Positions 24,873-37,800 of a stretch of 42,606 bases of DNA are shown here, piece by piece (the first letter of the stretch is position 1; each line of letters starts with the position of its first letter). The stretch spans positions 1 to 42,606 of the IMG/VR virus record IMGVR_UViG_3300006753_000014; one strand, written 5' to 3'. Below the pieces are notes generated by a model that was given only the letters and a program-made list of their open reading frames with translations, was not told the origin of the DNA and searched no databases. The translations under genes were made by a program, and so were the position numbers. This DNA comes from a virus.

Positions 24873-26513
24873 CTACTCTATATCTGTTGAGTGTTTTTCT
24901 ACTCTAAATTTAAAAGTCTCTGGTTGCTCTACATATTTTCCATTCAAATAATATACAATTTTAATTCCGTACATATAATCGTTCTGAAGTATTGACATAT
25001 CTAAATCAAAATAGCTTCCACTAACATCATATGAAGCTCTTGTGTGATTTAAACTACCTGTCCCATAATCAAGAACAGTTAAATTATCGTGCACTCTAAA
25101 CACTTTATAATAAACATCTTCAATAATAGAAGATGATATCTCTGTTGTTGCTTTTGTATATATATTTGGGCTCCAGTTTTTATTTCTGGCAAATAATCTA
25201 AATCTAGCAGTCTCCTCATTAGAATAAATTGATTTAAGATTTTTTATAGAAGTGGCATAAGTATCGTTAGGATTGTGCTCGTATGATTCAAAGCTTTTAA
25301 CGGCTATACCTGATCCTGTGTGAAATTCGATATAGCTGGCACCGGTGCCGCGATGAGTAGTGGCGCTTCCTGTTGACCAAACATCATAAATTGTAGTTTC
25401 CGAGCCCGTATATGCGAATGAGGCGCTATAAGTACCTGAAGCAATATAAGAAGCAGTTATAACAAAAGCATTGTTAGCCGTTACACCTCCTCCTTCTGGT
25501 AGGGATTTTGCGTTACCATCAAGAGTAGCAAAAATCCTAACATCTAATTTTGTTTTTTGAACATTTTGTAAAGTTCCAGCATCGAGCCTAGCACCCGCTC
25601 CTCCTAAATTTGGTATATCTTTTAATTGCCCTCTAATATAATTGTACAAATAAAGAGTATTCAAATTGTCGGCGCCGCTAGCTAAAGAACTACTTAAATA
25701 AAAATTTCCTCTATTGTCTTTTTTAGAAGAATCCCAACGAGCCTCAATTGCTGGTCGTTTAAAGAAATATTCAGACCCTCTAGCAAAAAACTTTTTAGTG
25801 TAATACGAATCTGTAGAGCCAGTTGGATTTTTAAGCAGGCCATTTGTGCCATCAGTCATGTCTGTATTTTCATATTTGGCCTCTTGGCTGCTTGTTAAAT
25901 GTACGCCAAATCCATATCTCGCACTTGATTTGTCGCCTAGAACGTTTCCAGGAGAATGTAACCATTGTTCTACTAGCGTTGTCACATCTATCTCAAGATC
26001 TTCTGTCCCTTTTTCAAATGTTTGTTGAAAAGTAGAACCCTCCCCTGTATCATAGTCACCGCCGGGCCTTGTCCAGGTTGTTTTTTCTGTTGCCCTCATC
26101 CAATTCGAACCTGTGCCATCATATGTTAGATCTCTATAACCTTCCATGTCGAGGCCGCGGCCTTCTTCCCAATCTTTAGTTACTGCAGATGCAGAAAGTG
26201 TGAAACTTCTTGGAACCGTAAATGGATGTTTGGCATTGAACATTCTTAAATAAAAACTTACGCTTCCGGAAGCAGGAATATCACCATTTGTTCTATCTGT
26301 GTTTATATCTGTAACTGGAAAATTAATAAGAACTCTTGATAGTTCTGCTGTTTTTGCTGCGTTAGAGCCACTAATTGTTTGTCCATATATTGAAAAAATC
26401 TCCAAAGAGTCCGACATCCCCATATTTGAGCCAGTGCCGCGTGTTGTTAAACCTGCTTTAAACGCATTTGTAATTGTTGTGTCTGCGTTTGCTGTATACC
26501 TTTTTATAGCCAT
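24873..26513 (-). CDS. DNRLRE-like virion structural protein (546 aa)
   Basis: Probable tail or baseplate surface protein. The first ~270 residues have the look of a DNRLRE domain, a beta-rich module known from cell-surface and carbohydrate-associated proteins: 'IKRYTANADTTITNAFKAGL', a strand around 'LSRVLINFPVTDI', 'SFYLRMFNAKHPFTVPRSFT', 'SASAVTKDWEEGRGLD', and the closing 'DLEIDVTTLVEQWLHSP'. The C-terminal part is further beta-strand repeats ending 'YGIKIVYYLNGKYVEQPETF'. The ATG overlaps the gp6 stop as TAATG with AAAGGA upstream, placing it immediately after the wedge proteins in the same transcript. A domain-profile search would settle the DNRLRE call; structural location is from context. 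Confidence 0.75.
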   Translation of the reverse strand: MAIKRYTANADTTITNAFKAGLTTRGTGSNMGMSDSLEIFSIYGQTISGSNAAKTAELSRVLINFPVTDINTDRTNGDIPASGSVSFYLRMFNAKHPFTVPRSFTLSASAVTKDWEEGRGLDMEGYRDLTYDGTGSNWMRATEKTTWTRPGGDYDTGEGSTFQQTFEKGTEDLEIDVTTLVEQWLHSPGNVLGDKSSARYGFGVHLTSSQEAKYENTDMTDGTNGLLKNPTGSTDSYYTKKFFARGSEYFFKRPAIEARWDSSKKDNRGNFYLSSSLASGADNLNTLYLYNYIRGQLKDIPNLGGAGARLDAGTLQNVQKTKLDVRIFATLDGNAKSLPEGGGVTANNAFVITASYIASGTYSASFAYTGSETTIYDVWSTGSATTHRGTGASYIEFHTGSGIAVKSFESYEHNPNDTYATSIKNLKSIYSNEETARFRLFARNKNWSPNIYTKATTEISSSIIEDVYYKVFRVHDNLTVLDYGTGSLNHTRASYDVSGSYFDLDMSILQNDYMYGIKIVYYLNGKYVEQPETFKFRVEKHSTDIE

Positions 26514-28324
26514 TATTTAACAGTTCCTTTAATATCCAATTCCGGAAACTTTACTTCGAAAATAGCATTTTGTGGGATTGCCACATATCTTCCGTCCGGA
26601 GAAGTAAATTCATCTATACTAAAACCAATTTGTGAATAATTGCTTGCATCTTTTTTAACAATTTTAACATTAACTGTGTCCGCAACTCCGCGTACGCGAT
26701 TCAAAGTTGAGTATATCTCTGTGATGGAAAACGATTCCCCAATGGAAAGTACTTTTTCTTTGATTCTCTGTCTCAGGGCTCGTGATGCAACTTCTAAAGT
26801 ATCGAATTTATTTGCTGCAGAATGACTTACAATTTCAAACTCAATTCCAATATTAACAATTTCTGCATCTAAAATGTCTACTGTATCATTTATCATTTTG
26901 TAGCGGTTGACCCAAGTTTTAAGATTCTGTTTTAGTGTGTCGTTTGCTTTTATTAATTTAGTGTTTGCATCTTCAGATAAAATGTATAAATTAAGATTTC
27001 TTTTAAAAGAGTCTACATCACGAATAACATGACATTTTTTAATGGCCCCAAATTGAGCAGGCAACCTATAAACTAAGCTTGAATAATCTTGTAAAGTTAC
27101 TGCACGACTTTGGGCAGAAAATGTACTTTTAATTCTTTGTTTTATTTGTGTTACGCTGGGCGTGGTTATGTTACCCAAAATAGGTTCGTCGTTGTTTACT
27201 TCTAAAGATGTTATAACCTCATTTAATTTTGAACTAACTAAGGTCGCACCATCCAATACAGAAGGAAATTCTAATCTAGCATCACGTTTGGCTACTAAAG
27301 TATTGGCGGCAGCATTCGTGTTTGATGCAGTATTAATACGATATCTAATAGTTAAAATAACATTGGATGGGCTAATTCCTAATTTATCTGTTGATAATAA
27401 ATTAGTTGGATCAAAAGATTCGTCTGTAATATAGTCTCTCCCGTGAATTTTTAATATTACTTGACTTGGATCTTGGACTGCTGCGACTTCTGGCGTTAAT
27501 TGATCTTCAGAGCCGTATCCAAATTGTAATATAGTTGTTCCATATTCTTTTACAACAGTAAATCGTCTTGGTACTGCAACTGTTTTTAAGATAAAAGGAG
27601 TGTCTTTCCTGTCTGAATTTGTATTATTTATTGGAACATAGATTGTATCTTGGGAAAGCTCTTCTACTTCAGACCATTCATTTCCATCTTCGTCCGCTAC
27701 GGAAATAATTTCTGCCACATTTGCATTCTTTAATATTATCCTGCGAAATGGCTCGTGGTCTCCAACTGTTGCTACTTCACTTTCAAACTGGCCAGAGACT
27801 ACAGAACCATGGGCTTTGACTGCATAATGTGTTGTTAAGGAAGAGTCTTCATCAAATTTAGCTGCAATAATATCATTTTTGTTATTAGAAAAATCTATAT
27901 TTTCTAATAAAGTAAAAATATTACCATTCGTTGAAATAAAAGTGCTCCCTCTTCTTAAAACAGGGATGTAATCAGAATCGACTCCAATACCATTTGAATT
28001 GGCTGGAACTAAAATATAAAAAATTGCTGTGCCATAAGAAGATGGAGATGTTTCATATTTATATCCTAATTGTTTTCCCAATCTTATTACATTATTGTAT
28101 TCAACCGCAGTGTCTAAAAAGGATTCATTTACTTGATAATCTAAATAAAAAGATAAAATGTCTCCAACATATGCTACGGTGTCAAGCATAAGCGCACCGA
28201 AGGAGGACTTATTAAAATCTTTGAAACTTTCAGGATAGTAAGTTTTTGCATATGATACTAAATCACTCTTAATTGAATTAAAATCTCGACTACTATATTT
28301 AATTGGTATTTGTTTTTCAGACAT
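26513..28324 (-). CDS. 6: Baseplate wedge subunit, gp6-like (baseplate J family)
   Basis: Forms the inner ring of the contractile-tail baseplate with gp25 and gp53 in T4 (gp6 is 660 aa there; 603 here). The N-terminal 'IKYSSRDFNSIKSDLVSYAK', 'FNKSSFGALMLDTVAYVGDI' and 'LSFYLDYQVNESFLDTAVEY' block is the family hallmark. The baseplate-J core follows, with 'AQSRAVTLQDYSSLVYRLPA', 'QFGAIKKCHVIRD', and a C-terminal part with 'EKVLSIGESFSITEIYSTLN' and 'RVRGVADTVNVKI'. It starts 24 bp after gp25, the same gp25-then-gp6 arrangement seen in many myoviruses. Confident family call. Confidence 0.93.
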   Translation of the reverse strand: MSEKQIPIKYSSRDFNSIKSDLVSYAKTYYPESFKDFNKSSFGALMLDTVAYVGDILSFYLDYQVNESFLDTAVEYNNVIRLGKQLGYKYETSPSSYGTAIFYILVPANSNGIGVDSDYIPVLRRGSTFISTNGNIFTLLENIDFSNNKNDIIAAKFDEDSSLTTHYAVKAHGSVVSGQFESEVATVGDHEPFRRIILKNANVAEIISVADEDGNEWSEVEELSQDTIYVPINNTNSDRKDTPFILKTVAVPRRFTVVKEYGTTILQFGYGSEDQLTPEVAAVQDPSQVILKIHGRDYITDESFDPTNLLSTDKLGISPSNVILTIRYRINTASNTNAAANTLVAKRDARLEFPSVLDGATLVSSKLNEVITSLEVNNDEPILGNITTPSVTQIKQRIKSTFSAQSRAVTLQDYSSLVYRLPAQFGAIKKCHVIRDVDSFKRNLNLYILSEDANTKLIKANDTLKQNLKTWVNRYKMINDTVDILDAEIVNIGIEFEIVSHSAANKFDTLEVASRALRQRIKEKVLSIGESFSITEIYSTLNRVRGVADTVNVKIVKKDASNYSQIGFSIDEFTSPDGRYVAIPQNAIFEVKFPELDIKGTVK

Positions 28325-28348
28325 ATTTAACGTATTTCCCTTATAATA

Positions 28349-28741
28349 TTAAATAGTGTCTTCAAAGAAGAATTCCACAACATCATAGATCCGTAATGGT
28401 TTGATAAGATATTTAATTTGAAGTTTAAATAAATGAGGATCTCCATACTCTATTTCATCTGGGCCGAACATTGTTACCTTCACTTCTATAAATGGCATAT
28501 ATTTATTAACTTGACTTATGATTCTTGTTTCTATTTCTTGGTACGTTAGCTCGTGATTTGGCTCAAATAAATAATTTCTTATTCCGACACCATATTCAGG
28601 ATCCATAATTCGTTCACCAGGTGCAGTTAAAACAAGCATTTTTAAATTTTGAGATACCATTTCTGCATAAGTTTTATTTAATGTATAGCCGTCGCTTGTA
28701 TCTTCTTGTAATGGTAATTTTGGTGATAGCCCTGATGCCAT
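28349..28741 (-). CDS. 25: Baseplate wedge subunit, gp25-like
   Basis: Small baseplate protein (130 aa; T4 gp25 is 132) that with gp6 and gp53 forms the wedge core and helps trigger sheath contraction. It shows the lysozyme-fold family sequence: 'LVLTAPGERIMDPEYGVGIR', 'NYLFEPNHELTYQEIETRII' and 'PFIEVKVTMFG'. An AAAGGAG site is 8 nt from the ATG. The 73-bp gap upstream of it, the second largest in the structural block, contains a TATAAAAA element, so gp25 probably heads a late transcript covering gp6 and the genes beyond. Confidence 0.93.
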   Translation of the reverse strand: MASGLSPKLPLQEDTSDGYTLNKTYAEMVSQNLKMLVLTAPGERIMDPEYGVGIRNYLFEPNHELTYQEIETRIISQVNKYMPFIEVKVTMFGPDEIEYGDPHLFKLQIKYLIKPLRIYDVVEFFFEDTI

Positions 28742-28772
28742 AAAAATCTCTCCTTTAGTTATAATTACTTCT

Positions 28773-28780
28773 TTTTTATA
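28773..28780 (-). promoter_or_regulatory. Candidate late promoter, TATAAAAA
   Basis: Minus-strand TATAAAAA about 32 nt before the gp25 ATG with no -35-like hexamer, close to the T4 late consensus TATAAATA. The gap sequence between two structural genes has no other obvious function. The run is palindromic (TTTTATAAAA), so orientation rests on gene direction. Confidence 0.35.
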
Positions 28781-28814
28781 AAATTGGGCCTATCTTTCTA
28801 AATTCTTTTTAATT

Positions 28815-31800
28815 TTAACAGAGTGCGTCTGTCCCTAGCACATCATAAGGGTCCCAAATCTTAGTGTCTAGACCATGAGTTACTGCAATTTGGCGGTTCC
28901 AGTTGCCTTCCATGAAGGCCACATCGAGATCGTCGATATCGCCCCCGGCAGCCACGTACTTCTCCCCGATCTGTGCGATCTCGGCTGGCGACAGGCCACT
29001 CTCGGTTATTAAAGTGCCGGCGGGCGCTGTTAGCAGACCTGTTATATGTAATTCCACACCTCCACGGTTTCGGTTTGGGAGCGGCTTGCCGTCGAACCAT
29101 TCACCGCCGGCGTCTTCAGCATTGCGATCAACCCACTGAATAGTTACAATATCCTGTAAATTATTTTGAGTTATGAACTCCTCGATGCTTTTCTTTATTG
29201 ACCCGGCGAGATAGTTGAGTTCTCCACAACTACCATGGTCAACTGAAAATGCCCAGCCGCTGCCCGCGCTGGTGGTGTTTTCGCCGTAAACCCAGGAACT
29301 CCCCATATCTTTGACTGCAATCTTTGTAGATGTACTTCCATGCACGTTTGAGTCAGGATCATCTTTTTTCCATTTAATATAACCAAGGGTTTTATCACAA
29401 GTTGCCTCGTAAAAATGTTTTGGCCCATCTGGCTGGCCTACTACAAATGACAGAGTATTTCCGTCCAGGAAGTTCGGGCGGAAATACTCTCGTGTTTGAG
29501 CGCTCGGGTGATGCCAGTTTCCTTTACAGTTTGTACCCTCGTAATCTTCGTTAGTGTACGGGAACTTAATAACCCATGCCACCACAGGGCTGTCCTTAGT
29601 AATTTCTTCAAGCTTTTTCTGAATTTCTAGTTTTTTATCTCCTTTTTCAAATATAGAAACCTCTTCGCCGAGGAATGTTACCCTACTAAGCACTGGTTCC
29701 CACGTATCACAGGCCTCATCGATACACCACTGGAAGTTCGACAAGCTTGGCAAATATGACGGTCCGGGGATTGTCTGCTGGCCGCCGGCGCTCAACACAT
29801 CATTATAGAAGCCCTCAAGTATAAGAATTTGTTTTCTTGCTAATTCAAAGGTGGCCTTATTGTCGCATAAATCAACCAAGGTGTCTGAGACAGGGAAGGG
29901 CGAAGAATTGACACTTTCACAATTAAAATATAAAATATCTAAAAATCCCTGGCTTGAGCCTGGCAGAATCATGCTGTCTGCCACCCAAGCATTATTTATA
30001 TAATAATCTTCGTTTTTTGTTAAATCGCTTATTACTCTTTTATATTTCTCAATATAATCAAATGCATGTCCTTCGACTTCTATGAGCGTATCATAATATT
30101 CTCTTAAAGTAGAAAATATTACTTCTAAGTTCATATCTGATGTCGCTTCTCCGGCTTTTTCTGCAGCTATCAGAGTATCAAATAACGCTGTGTCTGAAAA
30201 CTTTCTATATTGGTAGGCCCAATCGAACGACGCCCCGGGGTTGTCCCGAGGGAAAGCAGTTGAGTTAGAATTCCTCGCCTTATATTTTTGGCGGAGAATC
30301 CAATTGCGGTCATCTTCCATTATATTATAAGATTTCATCAACATGTCAAACATTTTTTCATCCGCCGTATATTCTTCTTTAGAAATTGTTGGATCTTCAT
30401 CGACTGCGCTGTCGCATGCTTTAACCTCGGCGGCTTTCAATTGGTCAGGTGCTTTATTCCCGAACCAAATACCGCTCATTGTGTCGCCTAAATACTTTTC
30501 TAACATGCACATAGTAAATCCTGCAGGGGTCCATGGGGTCATGAAAAATGGATTACATTTTTTCCATCCTGGATCAGTGGCTTGAACCATACCTTTCATA
30601 ATACCAAGCGGAGTCATGGCAAAAATTTGAGAATAGCTTGGTGGGCTCCCAAGCATTAAAGTTTGAAATTTGTTCCACCAGCTATCCTCTCCTGTGTCTT
30701 CTGTTTGACTGGTTTGTTCTTGACTGGCGGCTTCGGCGCCTCCTTTCAATGGATCCGCCGCTTGTGTATTAGAATAGAATAGAGATCTTAACATTCCTTT
30801 TGTTTCAGGAAACATGCCACCTTTTAATTCTGTTTCAGTGTCATAAACAGGAAGGCCGTTGCTGTCTTTATTGCCCGTGTCATATTCAGCCTGTGTTGTT
30901 TTCGTATATTCATCTAGTTCGAAAGTCTGCATAAGAACATATAATGAAATCAATGTTTTATAATTATCAATCGGAAATATTCTTCCAAAAAGTTTTTCAA
31001 AATCACTTGTTTCTGTCATTAAACCAAGAAGCTTGTTAAGAGGGAATTCATCTTCAATTGAATCTTGATAAGAAAAATATCCCAAAGGCACTGCTTTTGT
31101 GTCCTGGGCCAACTTCACGAATCCGTCTGCAATAGTTTTTGCATCTTGGTCTGATTTTCCTTGTTCCTTCGCCTGGCTTTCATAAAAACTATGCAGTGCG
31201 CCTGTTTCTGCAAAATTAAGACCACCAACAGGGAGTTCAACCTCCATTAATGGTATTTCAATTATGGGCGGTGATATGTCGGCGCCTTCTTTTAAAGTTG
31301 TTAAAGCGCTTTCATACTCAACGAACATATATGTTCCAGTGTCAAGCTCTGCTTTTCTAAGCTTTTCATATAAAATATAAGCTTTTTTATTCAACAAATT
31401 TGGGCCTTCAATGGGCCCATTTATACTTGTATTAAAGGGCAGTAAAAGTTTATCAAGGTCGATCTTTACAGTCTTGTTAGTGTCGTCTGAGTTAAGTTTC
31501 CTTTTTACAGGTTCTTTTTCCAAACCCAGATAGATGGTATCGCCGGTGGAGGGATCGATCTGGATCGCCGGCGGGCCAACGCCGGAATATACAGGGGCAT
31601 AATCATATCTAAGTGGCAGGACATAAACCAATCTTAAGCCATACATCCATGGATCAAAATAATTTGTATGTGGCTCGCTAGCTTGGACAGAATTTTTATA
31701 TTTTGCTACACCAAAACTATCGGCCGTCATTGCTTCCCGCCATTGGTTTATATTAATATAAGCACCTGGCTTTTCATCAAGATTGTCAGGAGTGTGCCAA

Positions 31801-34800
31801 ATATTTCCAAATTCAAGAGGGAGGTCATTGTGAACAGAAGGGTCGAGTTCAAAAGCCTTAGAATTCATAACATCATCATATTCGGACTGGGCCCTGGTCT
31901 TGACGTGGGCGGACCAGTGGTCTTTGACGCACTGGGCATCGCATGCGGTGCCGATGGTATACATTCCATACCATTTTTTATATTCGTCGTATACCAACGC
32001 CATGGCGGGAGTGAGCTGCTCTTTGAGGTTGTTGTCGGGGTAGTTGGGGTGGGCCGGCGTCTCAATCTCGCCTGGTGACATGCCGGCATAAGGGAACGCG
32101 AGCCAGCCCATGATTGTGGTAAGTTTGCTCAGGGCAATTGCTTTTTTTTCATCAAGACTTGTTGGTGTTATTTTTATTATGGGATCTTCTATCTTTGTGT
32201 GTTGGTGCGCACGGATATAAGGTTGCAATATAAAACCGCCATTTGGGCCTATTTTTGAAATAGCAGAGAGAGTAGATGCAACGGTATCTGTACCTAGGTA
32301 TTCAATGTCGACGTAGCGATTTGTGCCGGCGTCTCCGTGGCCGGTGAAGAAGGCGTTGATTATAGAGAGGGGCGCCGACATTCCCCCGAAAGCGGCATCA
32401 AACTCCAACCACTCGCCCCCGTACCACGTGTCGGTAATGTATGCCTTGGCATTGGTGCGGTACCTGTTCATGAAATGTGAGTATAATCTTGGTTTGGTTA
32501 GGAAATGAGGATTTGGAGGTTGCCAGGCGTCGGAATCTTTATTCGTGTTATAATTTGGATCTATTTCGGCTATCTGCGGCATTAAATTAAAAATATTATC
32601 GTTGGGATCTGGGGATTGAACGTCCCCAACAAAGAAATCGTCAGTATTGTCCGACCCGCCAAAAAAGCTTTTCTCTTGACCCTCCCTGTATCCATAATCT
32701 CTATCCAGGTGGCGCCAAAGAAAAGAAGACAAAAAAGAATGTTTCCAACTTTTTATATCTATATCTAATCTAGCTTCAAACTCTTTTTCCATAAAATCGC
32801 TAACTGAGATTATTTGTTCTTTGAGCAAATATTTTATACCACTTAAACTATAAGGATTGCGATCATATTCATATGGTTCCTCAGTTAGCGGATCTAATAA
32901 TTTATATCCTCGTTTAGTTGCTTCCTTTATTTTTGCCCTTAATATCTTGTTGGCATAATAAACAACATGTGATTGGAACTTTGGCTCAAAATCGGCGCCA
33001 TCTTTAGGAGCTATTACTTTTGTTGCCGGTTCATCGATAAATACATTTCTACTAAAGGGCCATGGCGTGCCACCAATTGGATTACTTATACGCTGTGGCC
33101 CAGCTTTTTCGTTAGGTGTCTGAAAATTTTCTTTTTCATCTCCAGTTGTGGTCTTGAACGTTTTTTGATAATCTAACATAGCCAGTTCATGTACCATATT
33201 AGAAACAATAAGATTTATAATTGTTTCTGATTTGAGCACATCTTTTACTTTGAACATGGTAGAAACAGGCAAAAGACGGAGAAAAGTTTCAACAGTATAT
33301 AAACGAGCTAATATATAAATTATACCTTCTGCTATTGAGCGCGAAAGATTGGGAGTGTCATTATCTATATCTGGTTCTTCTTCGCACTCAAGGGCCTCAT
33401 TTCTTTCGCGAATATTTTGTTTTAGTTCTTCTATTTTTAAAAGAGAAACCTGTTTTATATCACACAGATCATCGGCGGGGAATATTTCTCTAGGAAAAAG
33501 GCCGGCAAAAAACTTTCTAAACATTTCTTTACCATCAGGATGAAAGGTTGGAGATCTCCGAAATGCATCAAGCAAATGATTTCCTAAATCTCGTGTTATA
33601 ATATTAAACATTTTTTCTAAGCTTTTCTCCGTATCTTGCCCAAAATACATCCCGGGATAGAACTTTTTATTTAATACATTAAAAAATTCTTGTTCTAGCG
33701 GAGAATGGAACCAATTATCTGAAGCGAGGGCTGCTTCGTCGATGCCAGACTGTTTGGCCTGCTCTGTTGGGCTCATCGCCCACCAGCCGCGTTTTATTTT
33801 TCCTTCTTTTATTTTTGCAGCGTTTTCAGTATATAAATATAAATATTTTCTTATTTGAGCTTCAAGATTATCAAACCATGGCGCGCCATTGTGTAAAATA
33901 TTATAAAAAAAGAACCGATCTTTACCTACCCAATAGTCAGTTTCAATTATTTGTTTTCCGGGGTCAGCAACAGAAAGATAATATTCTAGCTTATCGTCAG
34001 TCGCGTACACGGCGAGAGGGTTGGATGGATCGCTCCAGAGGAATCTTCGCTTTGGACTTTTTAATATAAAATTACTAAGGAGGTTATCAATGCTATAACC
34101 CGGGAGCCATTGGAAAGGGGCGTTAAATGATTCTCGTATTATTGGTAAAAGGGCGCGGTCTGGTATATTTCCTGGGGTTTGCTTTTGGTTTTGCCAGGGT
34201 GTGTCGGATTCGAAATTCGTGAGGCCGTCAAGTGGCGGAAAGCCAGATGGGTAGCCTGTTAGAAGTTTATTATGAAATATAAATATTTCACTTTTAAACC
34301 CAGGCTCAATTGTTCTTAAATTTTGATCAATTAATGTATTGTTTATCAGATTCGTTGGATAGATGTCATGTGGAATTCTATCCGGGTTGCCACAATCATC
34401 TGCAGCTAGGGGCGACTCTGGATTGTACGCTTTGTCAAGTAAATTAAGAAGCTTTTCTATCCTGTCAAGTTTTGCTCTGTTGCAAACATTTTCAACTTGT
34501 TCTTTTGTTGCATGGCCATCCAATAACTCTCCGCAAAGTTCATGCACGTATGGTGGGATTTCACATTCACTATAAAGCTGCGTTGGTAATTTTTTTTGTA
34601 TCTCTTCACAATATGCAGGATCAATAACGCCTTCAAAACTCTTATGAAAAAATTCCTTAATCTTTTTATAAGAAAGAGTTTCATCATTCCCTTTTAATTG
34701 AGAATAGAGATTTTCAAATGATGTCATTAATAAATTTTTAATAATCTTTGATACAGTGAGTGTCGCCTCGCCATTGTTAAAAAGTGCACAAAGTTCTGCT

Positions 34801-37800
34801 TGCGAAAGCATGCTTTCCAAGGCTTCCATTAGGCCTAAAATATTATTAGCTAGATCAGGCTCTGTTAAGTCAACTCCTTGGGCGCTAAGTTTTTTGGCCA
34901 AATTTCTTGCGGCGGCGCCCGGTGTTAAATCCATTAAATCATCAAAACTTGCTTTTCCAGGAATGCGATTTTTATTTCCCGGGTCTTTCGGGTCAAGGCC
35001 ATCCCAGAGAAAATTCTTGAGGGCTTGGCACGCTAGAATAACTTCATTTAAGGTTTTCTTAACAAAATATAATATTGCTGCGTGAGCTATTTGTGCACCA
35101 ATGGCGCGCATCACTTCATCTGCCTGTGAGCCAAATGTGGTGGTCTTGTCTCTCGGGCGTTCTACTGCTTCTTCTTCTTTGTATTTCCGCTGCCGTTTTG
35201 CTTCATCTTCTTTTTTGGCCACTTCTTCTGGGGTTGGATTAACTGATTTTCTTATGGGATCGACGATTAAAGATTGAATTAAGTCAATAGCATTCGCACT
35301 ATAACTTATTATATTTCTGCAAAGTTCCTTTTTAAAATTGGGATCAGTCATTTTCATTATTGATTTAGATATATCGCTCGCAGCTTCTGCCACTTCAGCA
35401 TTAGTTACGCCCCCATATGATGAGGGCATATATGTTCCAGCGCTTCCTTCTACATAATTTGCATATGACGAATCCATTTCAACTTGACGTCTTCGGCCGA
35501 TGGTATTGGCGATTTGTGTGTCTATTGCTTTTACATCTTTCGAAAGATTCTTCTCTTCTGGTGAGCCAGGTGTCGCGTTTTTAAGCTCGGATTCAACAAC
35601 AACCTTTCTAGCAGTCAGTTCTTCAATTTGTGTGTTATATCTGTCTCTTTCGGACATAAGTTGTTGAAATTCTGCGTTTTGTACTCTTTTTTGTGCTTTG
35701 ATTGTCTTAGCAGCATTGGCTACTTCTGTTGCAACTTGTGCAGTAGATTCTGCAATTAATTTGGTCAAAGTGCCGTCTTTGCTTATATTATCAAAAAAGT
35801 TGTCAGCACCCATTTCTTTCATTGCATATCTACAAGCTATTTCAAGCCACTCGTTTGGATCTAGCCAACATTTTATTGCTTGTTTTACTAAAGTTTTAAC
35901 GTCTGCCTGACTTAAGACTCTCGTGAAAATCGAACTTACGGGGTTGGGCCCATCTTCGATCCGTAATCGATCTCTTGTTTCAGGCAAAGTTCGCCAAAAA
36001 TCATCGGCCACGTTGCGTACCCACTTTCGACTATAATGGGTATAATTTTCAGCCCAAGTTGGATCATTGGTCATTGCATTCGCGCTCATTCTTGATTTGT
36101 GTGATGCAAGTGGTCCATGATTGTTAGTTATATACTGTTCCTGGGCCTTTTTGGTTCCTTCAGGATGATCATGAAGAAACTTATGAGTATGCTGAATAGG
36201 TCCAATATATTTTTCAATAAAACTAAGAAGATCCAACTTTGTCCTGGCTGTTTCTGGGTCTATGTTAAAATCTACTTTAGGGTTGCGGCTGGCGCGGTCA
36301 TCAACTACATCAAAACTATTTCCTTTGTGCATTGTAGATATAAAATATAATGTTCTTTCTGTGTCGGTCACAGTTCTGCGTAGTGTGCGCCGGAAGTCTT
36401 GAAAAGCGGGCTCTAAAGAAGCATTGAAGCCTCCTCCAAGGATTCTTGAATGTTCAACTTCACCCAGTCTTTGTATGCCAATTAAGCCAGGGGCCGTGCT
36501 ATCTTCATTAAACTTAGTTTTCGGAGCGTATTCCCGTACATATGCAATATCCCAATCGGGTGCTGGGCCGTGAATTTTTTCTAGTTTTTTGTTTGATTTA
36601 GTAATGCCAATTTCAATTAAGTTCTTATCTTTGCCCCATGTTTCTGGATATTTTGCCCACTCTTCTTGTGCTTCTGAGGTTGGCCTATCCCCGGAGAAAA
36701 ATCCACTGGGGACTCCTTGGCCGCCGCCGGCGGTGGCATCTTTTAATAAAGTTTTTAGTGCTTCTCTGAAGTCCTCTATCTGGTCTGCTTCGTTATCAAG
36801 CGATATCGTGTCCCAGCTGCCAAGTGCTGTTCCTTTTGGCGCCGGAGTTGGGCCAATTTCAAGTGGCGGTATAGACTCCTTTTGGGCTTGCTGATATACC
36901 TTTAATGTTTTTGCTATTTCATCAAGATCGTCATCGATTGATCCAACTTTCATAATTATTGCCCTATCAGGCGCTAAAACTTCTAGATTGGCACCAGGAT
37001 CCGCGTCCTGAAGAAGGAGCAGTGTGGCTGGTTTACTTATCCCAATAAGAAAAGTTAAGCCTGGGTTGAACATACTTTGGTTGTCTTCTATGTCCTCTAT
37101 TTCGGCATTAATAGAAGCCAATTCAGCTTCTTGGAGACTATCTGGTGGCGGTGGCTGCGGTATTGCGTCTCTTTGTGCTTTAAGTTCTGCAAGTTTTTGT
37201 TTGTCTGCAGGCGCGTGAGCATCCTTTCTAGTTTCAATTGTATAGCCCCCAAATTCAACATAACCAGCTTTGATAAACTCTTCAACTTTGGGCCCAATCA
37301 AATTATAATAATCTTCTCGGTTTGTTTGTCCTGGGCCAGTAATGGCGCCTTTGTGGGCTATATTAGCCTTGACAAATCTTCTACCCAACAATTCCAACGC
37401 AAGAGGAAGTGAAGCTTTAACCATATCGAACCAGGTTTCATACCCAATTTCAACACTGCCTTGGGCGAATTGTGCGATTGGATGTAAATTTTTATATGAT
37501 CTATAATCAAATGTATAATAGTACCAATCACTATCTTCTAATAATTCAACAAATCCAAATGGCTTATCTTCTAACCCATCAGCCCCAACTGGTTCGACAT
37601 CATGGATATCAATAGCATGCTGTGTTGCTAAGTGTATAAAACTTTCTGGTACTAGTGCTTTGGTGCGTATATTTGAGTCGACTGTGACACTCTGCGGTGC
37701 TGGCGAGGCCTGCGTCATGGCGTAGAGACGGTCGCCGCCGATGATCGGTCCGCGCTTGGCGTCGTCTTCGTCCGCGGTGTAGAGATCCACCATTGCGTCG

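Noticed and set aside
28742-28814. Intrinsic terminator after the 3040-aa gene
   Set aside because: No GC-rich hairpin with a U-tract found on the minus strand; the only notable element is TATAAAAA.
31668-32078. Open plus-strand frame of 136 codons inside the 3040-aa gene
   Set aside because: It lies antisense in a GC-rich island where stops are scarce, has no ribosome-binding site and encodes no recognisable protein.
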